Shown: positions 14,797 through 23,217 of the stretch, piece after piece
Numbering within the stretch: position 1 is the first letter of the stretch
How the letters are laid out: each line of letters opens with the position of its first letter
Origin: Flavobacteriaceae bacterium
GTDB taxonomy: Bacteria > Bacteroidota > Bacteroidia > Flavobacteriales > Flavobacteriaceae
Reading direction: 5' to 3'
DNA length: 42,925 bases
Assembly (NCBI GenBank): GCA_013043685.1
Contig: JABDNT010000074.1
Location: 1-42,925, forward strand
Position numbers and translations under genes: made by a program
The notes under the pieces: model-generated
What the model was told of the DNA's origin: nothing
Seen by the model: only the letters and a program-made list of their open reading frames with translations
Databases searched by the model: none

Positions 14797-16653
14797 CTAT
14801 TTGATTAATTGCTTAAACTTTTCCATTAACTCACCATTACCAAACGGAAGTCCCTGAATCTTGTTGAACTGAGTAAATTCAAAATCGTTGAAATTTATTT
14901 TCAGAACCTTCGCAAACTGGCCATTATTCAATTCGCACACAACAATTTTCTTATAACGCTTCAATACGTCCTCTGTGTTTTTCGGTAACGGATTTATATA
15001 ATTGAAATGCGCATATCCGACGTTCGAATAACCTTCCTCATGCATATATTTTACCGCCGAATGCAGCGACCCGTAGGTTCCACCCCAACCCACTACAAGT
15101 AAGTCACCTGTTTCGGCAAATTCTGTTTTCAAATCAGGGATATAATTCTGAACACGCTTGATCTTCTCTGCCCGGACCTTCGTCATATATTCGTGATTTT
15201 CAGGGACGTAGGAAACATTCCCTGTGACACGATCTTTTTCCAGGCCTCCAACCCTGTGCTCCATTCCAGGAGTGCCGGGAACAGGCCATCGACGGGCTAA
15301 TGTATCCTCATTCCTGTCGTAGGGATGCCATGTATCACCATTGGATTCATAGATATTATTCTTTATTTCCGGCATATCATCAACAGATAAGATCTTCCAG
15401 GGTGCCGAACCATTTGCGATATAACCATCTGTGAGCAAAACTACAGGCGTCATATGCTCCAATGTGAGTTTTGCAGCTTCGTAGGCATAATTGAAACAGT
15501 TAGCCGGCGTACTTGCGGCAATTACAATTACAGGACTCTCACCATTTCTTCCGTACAGAGCCTGTAACAGATCAGACTGTTCTGTTTTTGTAGGAAGTCC
15601 GGTGGATGGCCCTCCGCGCTGGACATTCACCACGACCAGGGGTAATTCTATCATGGTAGCCAATCCCAGGGCTTCCCCTTTAAGTGCCAATCCAGGACCC
15701 GATGTTGTGGTAATTGCCAGGTCACCCGCAAAGGCTGCTCCTATGGCCGAGGAAATACCGGCGATCTCATCTTCGGCTTGAAAAGTTTTCACGCCAAAGT
15801 GCCCGTGCTTCGATAGTTCATGTAATATATCGGAAGCTGGCGTAATGGGATAGGAGCCAAGAAATAATTCAAGCCCCGACTTCTCAGCGGCAGCCAAAAA
15901 TCCCCAGGCAGTTGCTCTATTCCCCATTATTATGCGATATGTTCCGGGATTCATTTTTGCCGGGGAAACGGTATAAGCATTGGGTATTAGCTCCAAAGTT
16001 TCCGCAAAATAAAATCCGGTATTTAAAACCTTGGTATTGGCTTCTATGATCTCGGGGCGGTTTTTGAATTTATTCTGAAAGAATTTGATGGTATGATCGG
16101 TAGACCTGTTGTACATCCAATACACCATGCCAAGGGCAAACATATTCTTCGTCCGGGTAATGGACTTATTGTCCAGCCCTTCTATATCTTTTAACGCTGC
16201 CTTGGTTAAGGAAGTCATTTCCACTTCTATCACCCTGTAATTCGCGAGGATGCCATCTTCCAATGGATTTGAATCGTACTGTGCTTTTTCCAGGTTCTTC
16301 TTTGTAAAAGCATCGGTATCCACGATGATCGTGTGTCCAGGTTTCACCGCATGCAGGTTGGTCTTTAAACCAGCCGGATTCATCGCCACAAGCAGGTCCA
16401 CCTCATCTCCCGGCGTACTAATTTCTACACTTCCTATATGAACCTGGTACCCGGACACCCCGTACAGACTTCCCTGAGGGGCGCGTATCTCGGCAGGATA
16501 ATTAGGAAATGTAGCTATGTCATTTCCAAACATTGCAGATGTATCGGAAAACTGAGTTCCCGTTAATTGCATTCCATCTCCGGAATCACCGGCAAATCTA
16601 ATCACTACGGCTTCCAGTTTCTCTGCGGCACGATTTTTTTCAACAACATCCAT
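14797..16653 (-). CDS. korA: 2-oxoglutarate (2-oxoacid):ferredoxin oxidoreductase, alpha (gamma-alpha fusion) subunit
   Basis: 618 residues. The N-terminal ~200 residues form the gamma domain (FAGDSGDGMQLTGTQF, PAEIRAPQGSLYGVSGYQVHIG). The alpha domain follows with the diagnostic YPITP (268-272), TTTSGPGLALKGEALGLA and VVVNVQRGGPSTGLPTKTEQSDL. The gamma-alpha fusion is the usual bacterial KorA form. Substrate specificity cannot be read with certainty; 2-oxoglutarate is the usual assignment. The gene is divergent from the ferredoxin gene across a 161-base gap. Confidence 0.93.
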   Translation of the reverse strand: MDVVEKNRAAEKLEAVVIRFAGDSGDGMQLTGTQFSDTSAMFGNDIATFPNYPAEIRAPQGSLYGVSGYQVHIGSVEISTPGDEVDLLVAMNPAGLKTNLHAVKPGHTIIVDTDAFTKKNLEKAQYDSNPLEDGILANYRVIEVEMTSLTKAALKDIEGLDNKSITRTKNMFALGMVYWMYNRSTDHTIKFFQNKFKNRPEIIEANTKVLNTGFYFAETLELIPNAYTVSPAKMNPGTYRIIMGNRATAWGFLAAAEKSGLELFLGSYPITPASDILHELSKHGHFGVKTFQAEDEIAGISSAIGAAFAGDLAITTTSGPGLALKGEALGLATMIELPLVVVNVQRGGPSTGLPTKTEQSDLLQALYGRNGESPVIVIAASTPANCFNYAYEAAKLTLEHMTPVVLLTDGYIANGSAPWKILSVDDMPEIKNNIYESNGDTWHPYDRNEDTLARRWPVPGTPGMEHRVGGLEKDRVTGNVSYVPENHEYMTKVRAEKIKRVQNYIPDLKTEFAETGDLLVVGWGGTYGSLHSAVKYMHEEGYSNVGYAHFNYINPLPKNTEDVLKRYKKIVVCELNNGQFAKVLKINFNDFEFTQFNKIQGLPFGNGELMEKFKQLIK

Positions 16654-16688
16654 AACTCACATTAATTGAATCAGTTAACTAACTTTTA

Positions 16689-16701
16689 CCCATAAAATGG
16701 G
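16689..16701. repeat. Inverted repeat in the korA / ferredoxin divergent region
   Basis: CCCAT-AAA-ATGGG, perfect 5-bp arms. It is 36 bases upstream of the korA ATG and about 84 bases before the ferredoxin -7 box. It may be an operator for korAB, but short repeats occur by chance. Confidence 0.35.
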
Positions 16702-16784
16702 CACTATTAATAAAGACATAAATTTAATTTCACTTTTTATTCTGAAAGCTGATTTTTATCACTTTTAAAGCGTAAAAAGGAACT

Positions 16785-16792
16785 TAAATTTG
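16785..16792 (+). promoter_or_regulatory. Probable -7 box for the ferredoxin gene
   Basis: TAAATTTG matches TAnnTTTG, 22 bases before the ferredoxin ATG at 16815. Confidence 0.5.
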
Positions 16793-16814
16793 GTACTGTA
16801 AATTTAGTTAAATT

Positions 16815-17165
16815 ATGGCTATTAAAATAACAGATGAGTGCATAAACTGTGATGCTTGTGTAACAGAATGCCCGAACAACGCAATTTACGAACCAGATGA
16901 TAATTGGTCGTATTCAGACGAAACTTCCTTGTCCGGAATGGTTACCGGTCTTCACGGGGAAGAAATTGATGCTGATGCCGAAAATGACCCGGTATCGGAA
17001 GAATTTTACTTCATAGTGACGGATAAATGTACCGAGTGCAAAGGTTTCCATGATGAACCGCAATGTGCCGCTGTTTGTCCCGTAGACTGCTGTGTTCCAG
17101 ATGAGGATCATGTTGAATCTGAAGAAGAGTTACTTAATAAGAAAGCCTGGTTACACGGCGAGTAG
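16815..17165 (+). CDS. 2[4Fe-4S] ferredoxin with an acidic interdomain insert
   Basis: 116 residues. Cluster I motif CINCDACVTECP (Cys9, 12, 15, 19). The second half reads CTECKGFHDEPQCAAVCPVDCC (Cys72, 75, 84, 88, 92/93); eight residues between the second and third cysteines resemble Allochromatium-type (Alvin) ferredoxins, whose clusters can have very low potentials. Between the two halves lies an unusual ~50-residue Asp/Glu-rich stretch. It is the obvious electron carrier for KorAB (divergent), PFOR (221 bases downstream) and Rnf. The function is certain at family level; the partners are inferred from position. Confidence 0.93.
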   Translation: MAIKITDECINCDACVTECPNNAIYEPDDNWSYSDETSLSGMVTGLHGEEIDADAENDPVSEEFYFIVTDKCTECKGFHDEPQCAAVCPVDCCVPDEDHVESEEELLNKKAWLHGE

Positions 17166-17386
17166 ATTTTACTCACGTACATGACTATGTAGGTTATGCT
17201 CGTCCGCCTTCCAAATGGGATAGGTTAAGTTTATGGATAAAATGTCCTTTTATCCCTAAAAATTCATTGCTATCTCCCAACAGGACTTCGGAATAGTGGA
17301 ACTGACATACGTCATAGAATTTACGGCATACTCTTTATATTTTTCATCCAAATACACCAAACTGTAAAGGAATTAAACGCTAGATT

Positions 17387-20300
17387 ATGGAAAAGGCATC
17401 CGGAAAGCTAATATGTGATGGTAACGAAGCAGTTGCCAGAGTGGCTCATAAAACAAATGAGGTTTGTGCAATTTATCCTATTACGCCTGCGTCACCTATG
17501 GGTGAGCATGTGGACGTTTTCAGCGCAAAAGGAGAAAAGAATATTTGGGGGAATATCCCGCGAATTGTCGAAATGCAGAGTGAGGGAGGTGCTGCTGGCG
17601 CGGTACACGGTTCACTATTAGGCGGAGCGTTAACAACCACCTTTACGGCATCTCAGGGATTATTACTAATGATCCCCAACATGTACAAAATAGCGGGTGA
17701 ACTTCTGCCTACGGTTATTCATGTGGCATCGCGTACTGTAGCTACTCATGCGCTGTCCATCTTTGCAGATCATTCGGATGTAATGGCAGCACGACAAACA
17801 GGATTTGCTATGCTTTTCGGGGGCTCGGTACAGGAAGCCCAGGACTTTGCATTAATATCGCAAGTTGCCACACTTCGCTCCCGCGTTCCTTTTATGAATG
17901 TATTTGACGGATTCAGGACCTCGCACGAGATTTCTAAAATAGAACCCATCAGCGACGAGATTATCCGTAAGATGATGCCCGAAGATAAGATCATGGAACA
18001 TAAGGCCAGGTCACTAGACCCTGACCATCCGACCATTAAAGGTACTTCTCAAAATCCGGATGTATTCTTCCAGGCAAGGGAAGCAGCCAACACTTATTAT
18101 AATAACACCCCGGAAATTGTTCAGGATACTATGAACGAATTCTATGAATTAACCGGGCGCAGGTATAGTTTGTTCTATTATGTTGGGCATCCTGAAGCAG
18201 AAAAAGTGGTAATTATTATGGGATCCGGACAAGGGCCGGTAATGGAAACCATAGATACTATGGTTAAAGATGGAGAGAAAGTAGGTGCGATCATTGTGAG
18301 ATTGTTCAGGCCTTTCTCATTAGAACATTTCATTGATGCGCTGCCAACAACTGTAAAAAAAGTAGCTGTACTCGACCGGACCAAGGAACCGGGCAGTACG
18401 GGCGAACCATTGTATCTCGAAATTGTATCAGCACTTTCAGAAAGTAAAAGGGACATGGAATCTATCATCGGAGGTCGCTACGGCCTTTCGTCGAAAGAAT
18501 TCGATCCGGCCATGGTGAAATCGGTACTGGATGAATTGGATAAAGAAAATCCGAAAAACCATTTTACAATAGGTATCAATGATGACGTATCTCATACCAG
18601 CCTTGATATAGGTAAACGTCTGCATACTGTGAAATCTACATTTAATTGTATGTTCTACGGATTGGGATCCGACGGAACCGTGGGAGCTAACAAGAATTCC
18701 ATTAAGATCATTGGAGAAACTACCGATAATCATGTCCAGGGATATTTTGTATACGATTCGAAAAAAGCCGGAGCTCAAACCGTATCTCATTTACGCTTTG
18801 GGCCTGAGCCTATCTATTCGACCTATCTAATTCATAAAGCCGACTTCATTGCGTGCCATCAATATAATTTCATCGAGAAATACGATATCCTGAAGTCAAT
18901 AAAAAAAGGAGGTACATTTCTGTTGAATGCGCCATTTTCCAAAGATGAGATATGGGATAGGCTTCCAAAGAAAATGCAGGAAGAGATCGTGGAGAACGAA
19001 CTGGAATTCTATGTGATCGATGCAACTAAAGTAGCGCATGAACAAAAGCTAGGAAAAAGAACCAATACAATCCTGCAAACCTGCTTCTTTGCTATATCAG
19101 GAATACTACCCAAAGACGAAGCGATTCAAAAAATAAAGGACGCTATAGTAAAAACATACTCGCATAAAGGTGAATCGATTGTCAAGAAAAATTTCAATGC
19201 CGTTGATGCGTCACTGGCGAATCTTCAAAAGGTAGATTACCCTAAAACCATAACCAGTGATAAAGCATTGAAACCCATTATGACGGGCGATGCAGATCCT
19301 TTTGTTATGGAGGTATTAGGTAAAATCCTTGCCGGGCGTGGAGATGAACTTCCGGTGAGTGCATTTCCGGTAGATGGCACATTCCCCGTAGGAACTACCC
19401 AATATGAAAAACGCGGTATAGCAGACTATATCCCTGTTTGGGATGATATAGAGCTGTGTACACAGTGCAATAAATGTATCGCTATATGCCCCCACGCGGC
19501 AATTAGAGCAAAAGTGGTGCCCAATGATGAACTGGCAGATGCTCCGGCATCATTGAAGTCTGTTGCTGCCAAAGGAAGGCCGTTCAATAAAGAAGAGGAT
19601 TCTTATGTGCTCCAGGTCTCCCCGGAAGATTGCACCGGCTGTGACCTTTGTGTAGCTGTTTGTCCAGCTGTTAGCAAAGAAATAGACGACTTTAAAGCAA
19701 TTAACATGCACAGGAAACTGGATGTTGAGAACGAGGAGAACCCTAATTGGGATTACTTCACAAAATTAAGTAATTACGACCGAAGTGCTCTTCAGATCAC
19801 CAATGTGAAAGGTTCTCAGTTCCTCGAACCGCTGTTTGAATTCTCCGGAGCCTGCTCAGGATGTGGCGAGACTCCGTACATTAAATTGCTAACTCAATTG
19901 TACGGTGATAGTATATTAATTGCTAACGCCACGGGCTGTTCTTCCATTTACGGTGGTAATTTACCAACTACACCCTATAAGGCTAATGAAGACGGAAGAG
20001 GTCCTGCATGGGCAAACTCTCTCTTCGAAGACAATGCTGAATTTGGATTAGGTATGAAGCTCGCTCTCACCAAGAAACAGGAAATCGCTATCCAGTTACT
20101 GAAATCTATAGAATCGGAATTAGACAGCGAACTGGTACAATCCATATTGGAAAATCCCGAAGAAACAGAAGAACAAAAGGCTAAGAAAATTGTCGATATC
20201 AATACACTTCAATCGCAGCTCGAAACCCTTGAAGACAATCCTGATGCCAGGAAACTTGGTCAGATGTCTGAATACCTCAGAAGAAAAGGTGTTTGGATAC

Positions 20301-20920
20301 TGGGTGGAGACGGATGGGCGTACGACATTGGATATGGCGGTGTAGACCATGTACTTGCTTCCGGTGAGGATATAAACATCATGGTGCTGGATACTGAGGT
20401 ATATTCGAATACCGGCGGACAAACTTCCAAAGCAACACCACTTGGAGCCAGTGCCAAGTTTTCAGTTTCAGGAAAACGAACCAGTAAAAAGAGTCTTGCC
20501 TTACAGGCTGTTTCTTATGAGAATGTTTATGTAGCTCAGGTGGCCATCGGCGCCAAGGACCTTCAAACATTAAAGGCGATTGAAGAAGCAGAGGCTTACC
20601 CGGGTCCATCGATCATTATTGCGTATTCACATTGTGGCGAACACGGTTACGACCTGGCAGATGGTGCAGTTCAACAGTCGAAAGCCGTGAATTCCGGTTA
20701 CTGGCCGTTATTCAGGTTTGATCCTTCCAAACCAAAAGGGAAGAAATTCAGATTAGATTCAAAAGAACCTTCTATTCCTTTGGAAGACTTCATGTATGGG
20801 GAAACACGCTTCACAAGGGTGGTAAAAGAAGATAAAGAACTGGGAGCTTCCTTATTGGAGCAAGCTCAGGAAGAAGTTCAGACCAAATGGGAACGCCTGG
20901 AATTGTATAAAAATATGTAA
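17387..20920 (+). CDS. nifJ: Pyruvate:ferredoxin (flavodoxin) oxidoreductase
   Basis: 1,177 residues, normal full length for single-chain PFOR. The N-terminal pyruvate domain opens with YPITPASPMGE (30-40). Two [4Fe-4S] ferredoxin motifs are CTQCNKCIAICP (Cys691, 694, 697, 701) and CTGCDLCVAVCP (Cys749, 752, 755, 759). The C-terminal TPP domain has CSGCGETPY (Cys823, Cys826, proximal cluster), GDGWAYDIGYGG (about 973) and the SNTGGQTSKATP block. It splits pyruvate with CoA to acetyl-CoA and CO2 and reduces ferredoxin; the reverse reaction is possible with strong reductant. Such enzymes are often oxygen-sensitive, which is notable in a lineage usually aerobic. The 221 bases upstream show no clear promoter. 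A HEPN-domain gene follows 24 bases later. Confidence 0.96.
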   Translation: MEKASGKLICDGNEAVARVAHKTNEVCAIYPITPASPMGEHVDVFSAKGEKNIWGNIPRIVEMQSEGGAAGAVHGSLLGGALTTTFTASQGLLLMIPNMYKIAGELLPTVIHVASRTVATHALSIFADHSDVMAARQTGFAMLFGGSVQEAQDFALISQVATLRSRVPFMNVFDGFRTSHEISKIEPISDEIIRKMMPEDKIMEHKARSLDPDHPTIKGTSQNPDVFFQAREAANTYYNNTPEIVQDTMNEFYELTGRRYSLFYYVGHPEAEKVVIIMGSGQGPVMETIDTMVKDGEKVGAIIVRLFRPFSLEHFIDALPTTVKKVAVLDRTKEPGSTGEPLYLEIVSALSESKRDMESIIGGRYGLSSKEFDPAMVKSVLDELDKENPKNHFTIGINDDVSHTSLDIGKRLHTVKSTFNCMFYGLGSDGTVGANKNSIKIIGETTDNHVQGYFVYDSKKAGAQTVSHLRFGPEPIYSTYLIHKADFIACHQYNFIEKYDILKSIKKGGTFLLNAPFSKDEIWDRLPKKMQEEIVENELEFYVIDATKVAHEQKLGKRTNTILQTCFFAISGILPKDEAIQKIKDAIVKTYSHKGESIVKKNFNAVDASLANLQKVDYPKTITSDKALKPIMTGDADPFVMEVLGKILAGRGDELPVSAFPVDGTFPVGTTQYEKRGIADYIPVWDDIELCTQCNKCIAICPHAAIRAKVVPNDELADAPASLKSVAAKGRPFNKEEDSYVLQVSPEDCTGCDLCVAVCPAVSKEIDDFKAINMHRKLDVENEENPNWDYFTKLSNYDRSALQITNVKGSQFLEPLFEFSGACSGCGETPYIKLLTQLYGDSILIANATGCSSIYGGNLPTTPYKANEDGRGPAWANSLFEDNAEFGLGMKLALTKKQEIAIQLLKSIESELDSELVQSILENPEETEEQKAKKIVDINTLQSQLETLEDNPDARKLGQMSEYLRRKGVWILGGDGWAYDIGYGGVDHVLASGEDINIMVLDTEVYSNTGGQTSKATPLGASAKFSVSGKRTSKKSLALQAVSYENVYVAQVAIGAKDLQTLKAIEEAEAYPGPSIIIAYSHCGEHGYDLADGAVQQSKAVNSGYWPLFRFDPSKPKGKKFRLDSKEPSIPLEDFMYGETRFTRVVKEDKELGASLLEQAQEEVQTKWERLELYKNM

Positions 20921-20944
20921 CTTAAAACCTAAAATTTAATATAA

Positions 20945-21322
20945 ATGGAAAAAGACATAAGCAAATATTTTAAGGATGCTGCTGTTAAATTAAAGGAAGC
21001 TAATCAAGAGCTATATAAACCGGCGGAAGATGTGGTTTCTTATTTGGTTTGCCAAAAGTCGCAACATGCCATTGAAAACTATTTGAAAGGCTATCTTTTA
21101 AAACACGAAATCGATCCTTCCGGATTCGATTCAATAGAAAGCATGTATCATGAATGTCTTAAAATAAATAAGGAATTCGAAAAGGTAGATCTTAGCGATT
21201 TTACATGCAATTATATTGAAACTGATATGGCCTACTGTAATGATATTAATGAGGTAAGCCATTGCTATGAGTTGGCCGATGGCCTTAATACACTGCTAAG
21301 AAAGGAGAAAATAATTGCCTGA
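20945..21322 (+). CDS. HEPN-domain protein downstream of PFOR
   Basis: 125 residues, all-helical in appearance. CQKSQHAIENYLKGYLLK matches the second-helix pattern of PF05168-type HEPN proteins (cysteine/His, then Q-A-E-K-LK). The RNase motif RxxxxH of toxic HEPN proteins is not seen. No nucleotidyltransferase (MNT) partner is next to it. It starts 24 bases after the PFOR stop on the same strand and is likely cotranscribed, so it may bind nucleotides or act as an accessory factor for PFOR (inference). Convergent with the Nfu gene. Confidence 0.72.
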   Translation: MEKDISKYFKDAAVKLKEANQELYKPAEDVVSYLVCQKSQHAIENYLKGYLLKHEIDPSGFDSIESMYHECLKINKEFEKVDLSDFTCNYIETDMAYCNDINEVSHCYELADGLNTLLRKEKIIA

Positions 21323-21377
21323 TCGGAAGGCCCTGGTTTCTTTTGGTATGCTGTAGTTTAAAACTGAATTGCGAACA

Positions 21378-21617
21378 CTATTCCACATTGATCACGCTTT
21401 CAATCTGTGGTGCATGTTTTTTTATTGTCATTTCCACACCACTCTTCAAGGTCATTTGATTCACAGTACATCCCACGCATGCACCCTCAAGCTGCACCTT
21501 TACTATTTTTCCGTCATCGATGGATAGCAGTTTAATATCACCCCCGTCACTTTGAAGAAAGGGGCGAATCTCATCCAGGGCGATCTCAACTTTTGATTGT
21601 AATTCCTTTTTCGTCAT
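21378..21617 (-). CDS. NifU C-terminal-domain (Nfu-type) iron-sulfur carrier
   Basis: 79 residues from the ATG at 21617. The Nfu signature is complete: EIRPFLQSDGGDIKLLSID, then GACVGCTVNQMTLKSGVE, whose CxxC binds a [4Fe-4S] cluster at a dimer interface. Nfu proteins carry clusters to apoproteins. The longer reading frame to 21641 overlaps the mrp stop and lacks support; the chosen ATG lies two bases beyond that stop. It is cotranscribed with the upstream mrp and lies next to a block rich in Fe-S enzymes, a plausible client set (inference). Confidence 0.92.
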   Translation of the reverse strand: MTKKELQSKVEIALDEIRPFLQSDGGDIKLLSIDDGKIVKVQLEGACVGCTVNQMTLKSGVEMTIKKHAPQIESVINVE

Positions 21618-21619
21618 CG

Positions 21620-22756
21620 TTATTTCTTTACGGCACTGCATCCTGCCATTGTAGTGATCTTAATTGCCTCGGTGGGAGGTAAAGCTTCATTTCTGCGAAC
21701 CGTTTCCTCTACTACACGTTTAGTAACTTCTTCAAAGGCTTTTTCAGTTTTAGTCGCTGTTTGTAAGGCTGCAGGATGCCCAACATCGCCAGCCTCCCTA
21801 ATGCTCTGTTCGAGAGGGATCTCTCCTAAAAACGGAACATTCAGATCGTCAGCCAAATTCTTTGCTCCTTCCTTTCCGAAGATATAATATTTGTTTTCGG
21901 GTAATTCGGCCGGTGTGAAATACGCCATATTCTCAACGATACCCAAAACCGGCACCTGAATACTTTCCTGTTGGAACATCGCAACACCCTTACGAGCATC
22001 TGCCAGGGCAACCATCTGAGGAGTGCTTACAACAACTGCACCTGTAATTGGCAGCGATTGCATAATACTCAGGTGAATATCCCCTGTTCCCGGAGGTAAA
22101 TCGATTAGCATGAAATCAAGCTCTCCCCAGGCCGCATCGAAAATTAATTGATTCAAAGCTTTAGCCGCCATAGGCCCTCGCCAAATCACGGCCTGATCAG
22201 GCTCTGTGAAAAATCCAATGGAAAGTACTTTTACCCCATAATTTTCAATAGGTTTCATTTTACTCTTTCCGTCTATCTCAACAGATAAAGGTCTTTCCAT
22301 CGCTACATCGAACATTATAGGTATAGAAGGCCCGTAGATATCTGCATCTAATACTCCCACTTTAAAGCCCATCTTCGCAAGCGTTACCGCCAGGTTAGCT
22401 GTTACCGTCGACTTCCCAACACCACCTTTACCAGAAGCCACTGCCACAATATTCTGTATGCCGGGAATAGGTTCTCCTTTAATGAGATTCGGGTTTTCTT
22501 TTACAGGTGCTTCAACCTTTATATTTACCTGAACTTTTGCATCTTTATTTACCTTTTCCTGAATCGTTTTTATGATATCCGATTCTGCTCTTTTTTTAAT
22601 GTGCATGGCCGGTGTGGCAATTGTAATATCAACAACAACCTCATCTGCAAAAGTCATAACATTTCGCACGGCTCCACTTTCAACCATATTCTTCCCTTCT
22701 CCAGCCACTGTGACGGTTTCAAGTGCTTTAAGTATGTCCTGTTTATTAAAACTCAT
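21620..22756 (-). CDS. Mrp/ApbC-family P-loop ATPase, iron-sulfur carrier type, without CxxC
   Basis: 378 residues. The N-terminal ~90 residues are a MIP18/DUF59-like domain (ILKALETVTVAGEGKNMVESG, VVVDITIATPAMHIKKRAESD). Then the deviant Walker A GKGGVGKST (109-117), DADIYGPSIP, the LIDLPPGTGD motif and GIVENMAYF. The place where the cluster-binding CxxC lies in E. coli ApbC reads YFTPAELPENKYYIFG, without cysteine. The whole protein has one cysteine, Cys373, close to the C-terminus. It is probably an Fe-S carrier or scaffold, paired with Nfu, but the cluster-binding mode must differ. Confidence 0.93.
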   Translation of the reverse strand: MSFNKQDILKALETVTVAGEGKNMVESGAVRNVMTFADEVVVDITIATPAMHIKKRAESDIIKTIQEKVNKDAKVQVNIKVEAPVKENPNLIKGEPIPGIQNIVAVASGKGGVGKSTVTANLAVTLAKMGFKVGVLDADIYGPSIPIMFDVAMERPLSVEIDGKSKMKPIENYGVKVLSIGFFTEPDQAVIWRGPMAAKALNQLIFDAAWGELDFMLIDLPPGTGDIHLSIMQSLPITGAVVVSTPQMVALADARKGVAMFQQESIQVPVLGIVENMAYFTPAELPENKYYIFGKEGAKNLADDLNVPFLGEIPLEQSIREAGDVGHPAALQTATKTEKAFEEVTKRVVEETVRRNEALPPTEAIKITTMAGCSAVKK

Positions 22757-22795
22757 AGTATTTTGATGCTACTAATTTAGATTAATTCTAAAGTC

Positions 22796-22803
22796 CAAAT
22801 ATA
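22796..22803 (-). promoter_or_regulatory. Probable -7 box for the mrp-nfu operon
   Basis: TATATTTG on the minus strand, 39 bases before the mrp ATG at 22756; matches TAnnTTTG. No well-placed TTG upstream. Confidence 0.5.
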
Positions 22804-22890
22804 CGTCTTAAAGTTCGTAAAATAAAGGAGTTGTATTGAATTGATTTATGCTGGAATTAGCGAAATTTTTCGCGAAAAATAAGGGTAAGT

Positions 22891-23217
22891 TTAAAGCTCT
22901 TTCATCGGATCCCAGAATAACCGGTCGAAATCCTGAATTTGGTTATCTATCACGACGATGCCTTCGCTTTCGAGTAATTGTTGCATAAGATTTGTCCCGG
23001 CAAAATGATGCTTTCCGGTAAGTAGCCCCTTTCGGTTAACAACCCGGTGCGCAGGAACATCCGGATCCTTATGTGATGCGTTCATAGCCCAGCCCACCAT
23101 TCTGGCACTTCCCGCAGCGCCCAAATAACGAGCTATGGCCCCATAAGATGTCACCCTGCCATACGGGATCAATTTAGCCACATCGTGTACCTTCGAGAAA
23201 AAACTTTCGGTTTCCAT
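22891..23217 (-). CDS. Alkyltransferase-like (ATL) DNA-binding protein
   Basis: 108 residues, the size of ATL proteins. It keeps the DNA-binding fold of O6-alkylguanine-DNA alkyltransferase: IPYGRVTSYGAIARYLG, SARMVGWAMN and HRVVNRKGLL. The active-site PCHRV is PAHRV, with Ala56 where the acceptor cysteine would be, so it cannot transfer alkyl groups. ATL proteins bind O6-alkylguanine, flip the base and flag the lesion for nucleotide excision repair. The ATG directly abuts the stop of the LysE-family gene upstream. Confidence 0.9.
   Translation of the reverse strand: METESFFSKVHDVAKLIPYGRVTSYGAIARYLGAAGSARMVGWAMNASHKDPDVPAHRVVNRKGLLTGKHHFAGTNLMQQLLESEGIVVIDNQIQDFDRLFWDPMKEL

Noticed and set aside
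15491-15781. Open frame antisense to korA
   Set aside because: Shadow of korA; no start signal, no family resemblance.
17166-17386. Possible gene or riboswitch between ferredoxin and PFOR
   Set aside because: No open frame of useful length and no recognisable structured motif in the 221 bases; treated as upstream region of PFOR without a clear promoter match.
20945-21322. HEPN gene as a toxin of a HEPN/MNT pair
   Set aside because: No RxxxxH motif and no nucleotidyltransferase gene beside it.
22860-22873. Inverted repeat GCGAAA / TTTCGC downstream of the ATL gene
   Set aside because: Loop too short and no proper U-tract on the minus strand; not called as a terminator.
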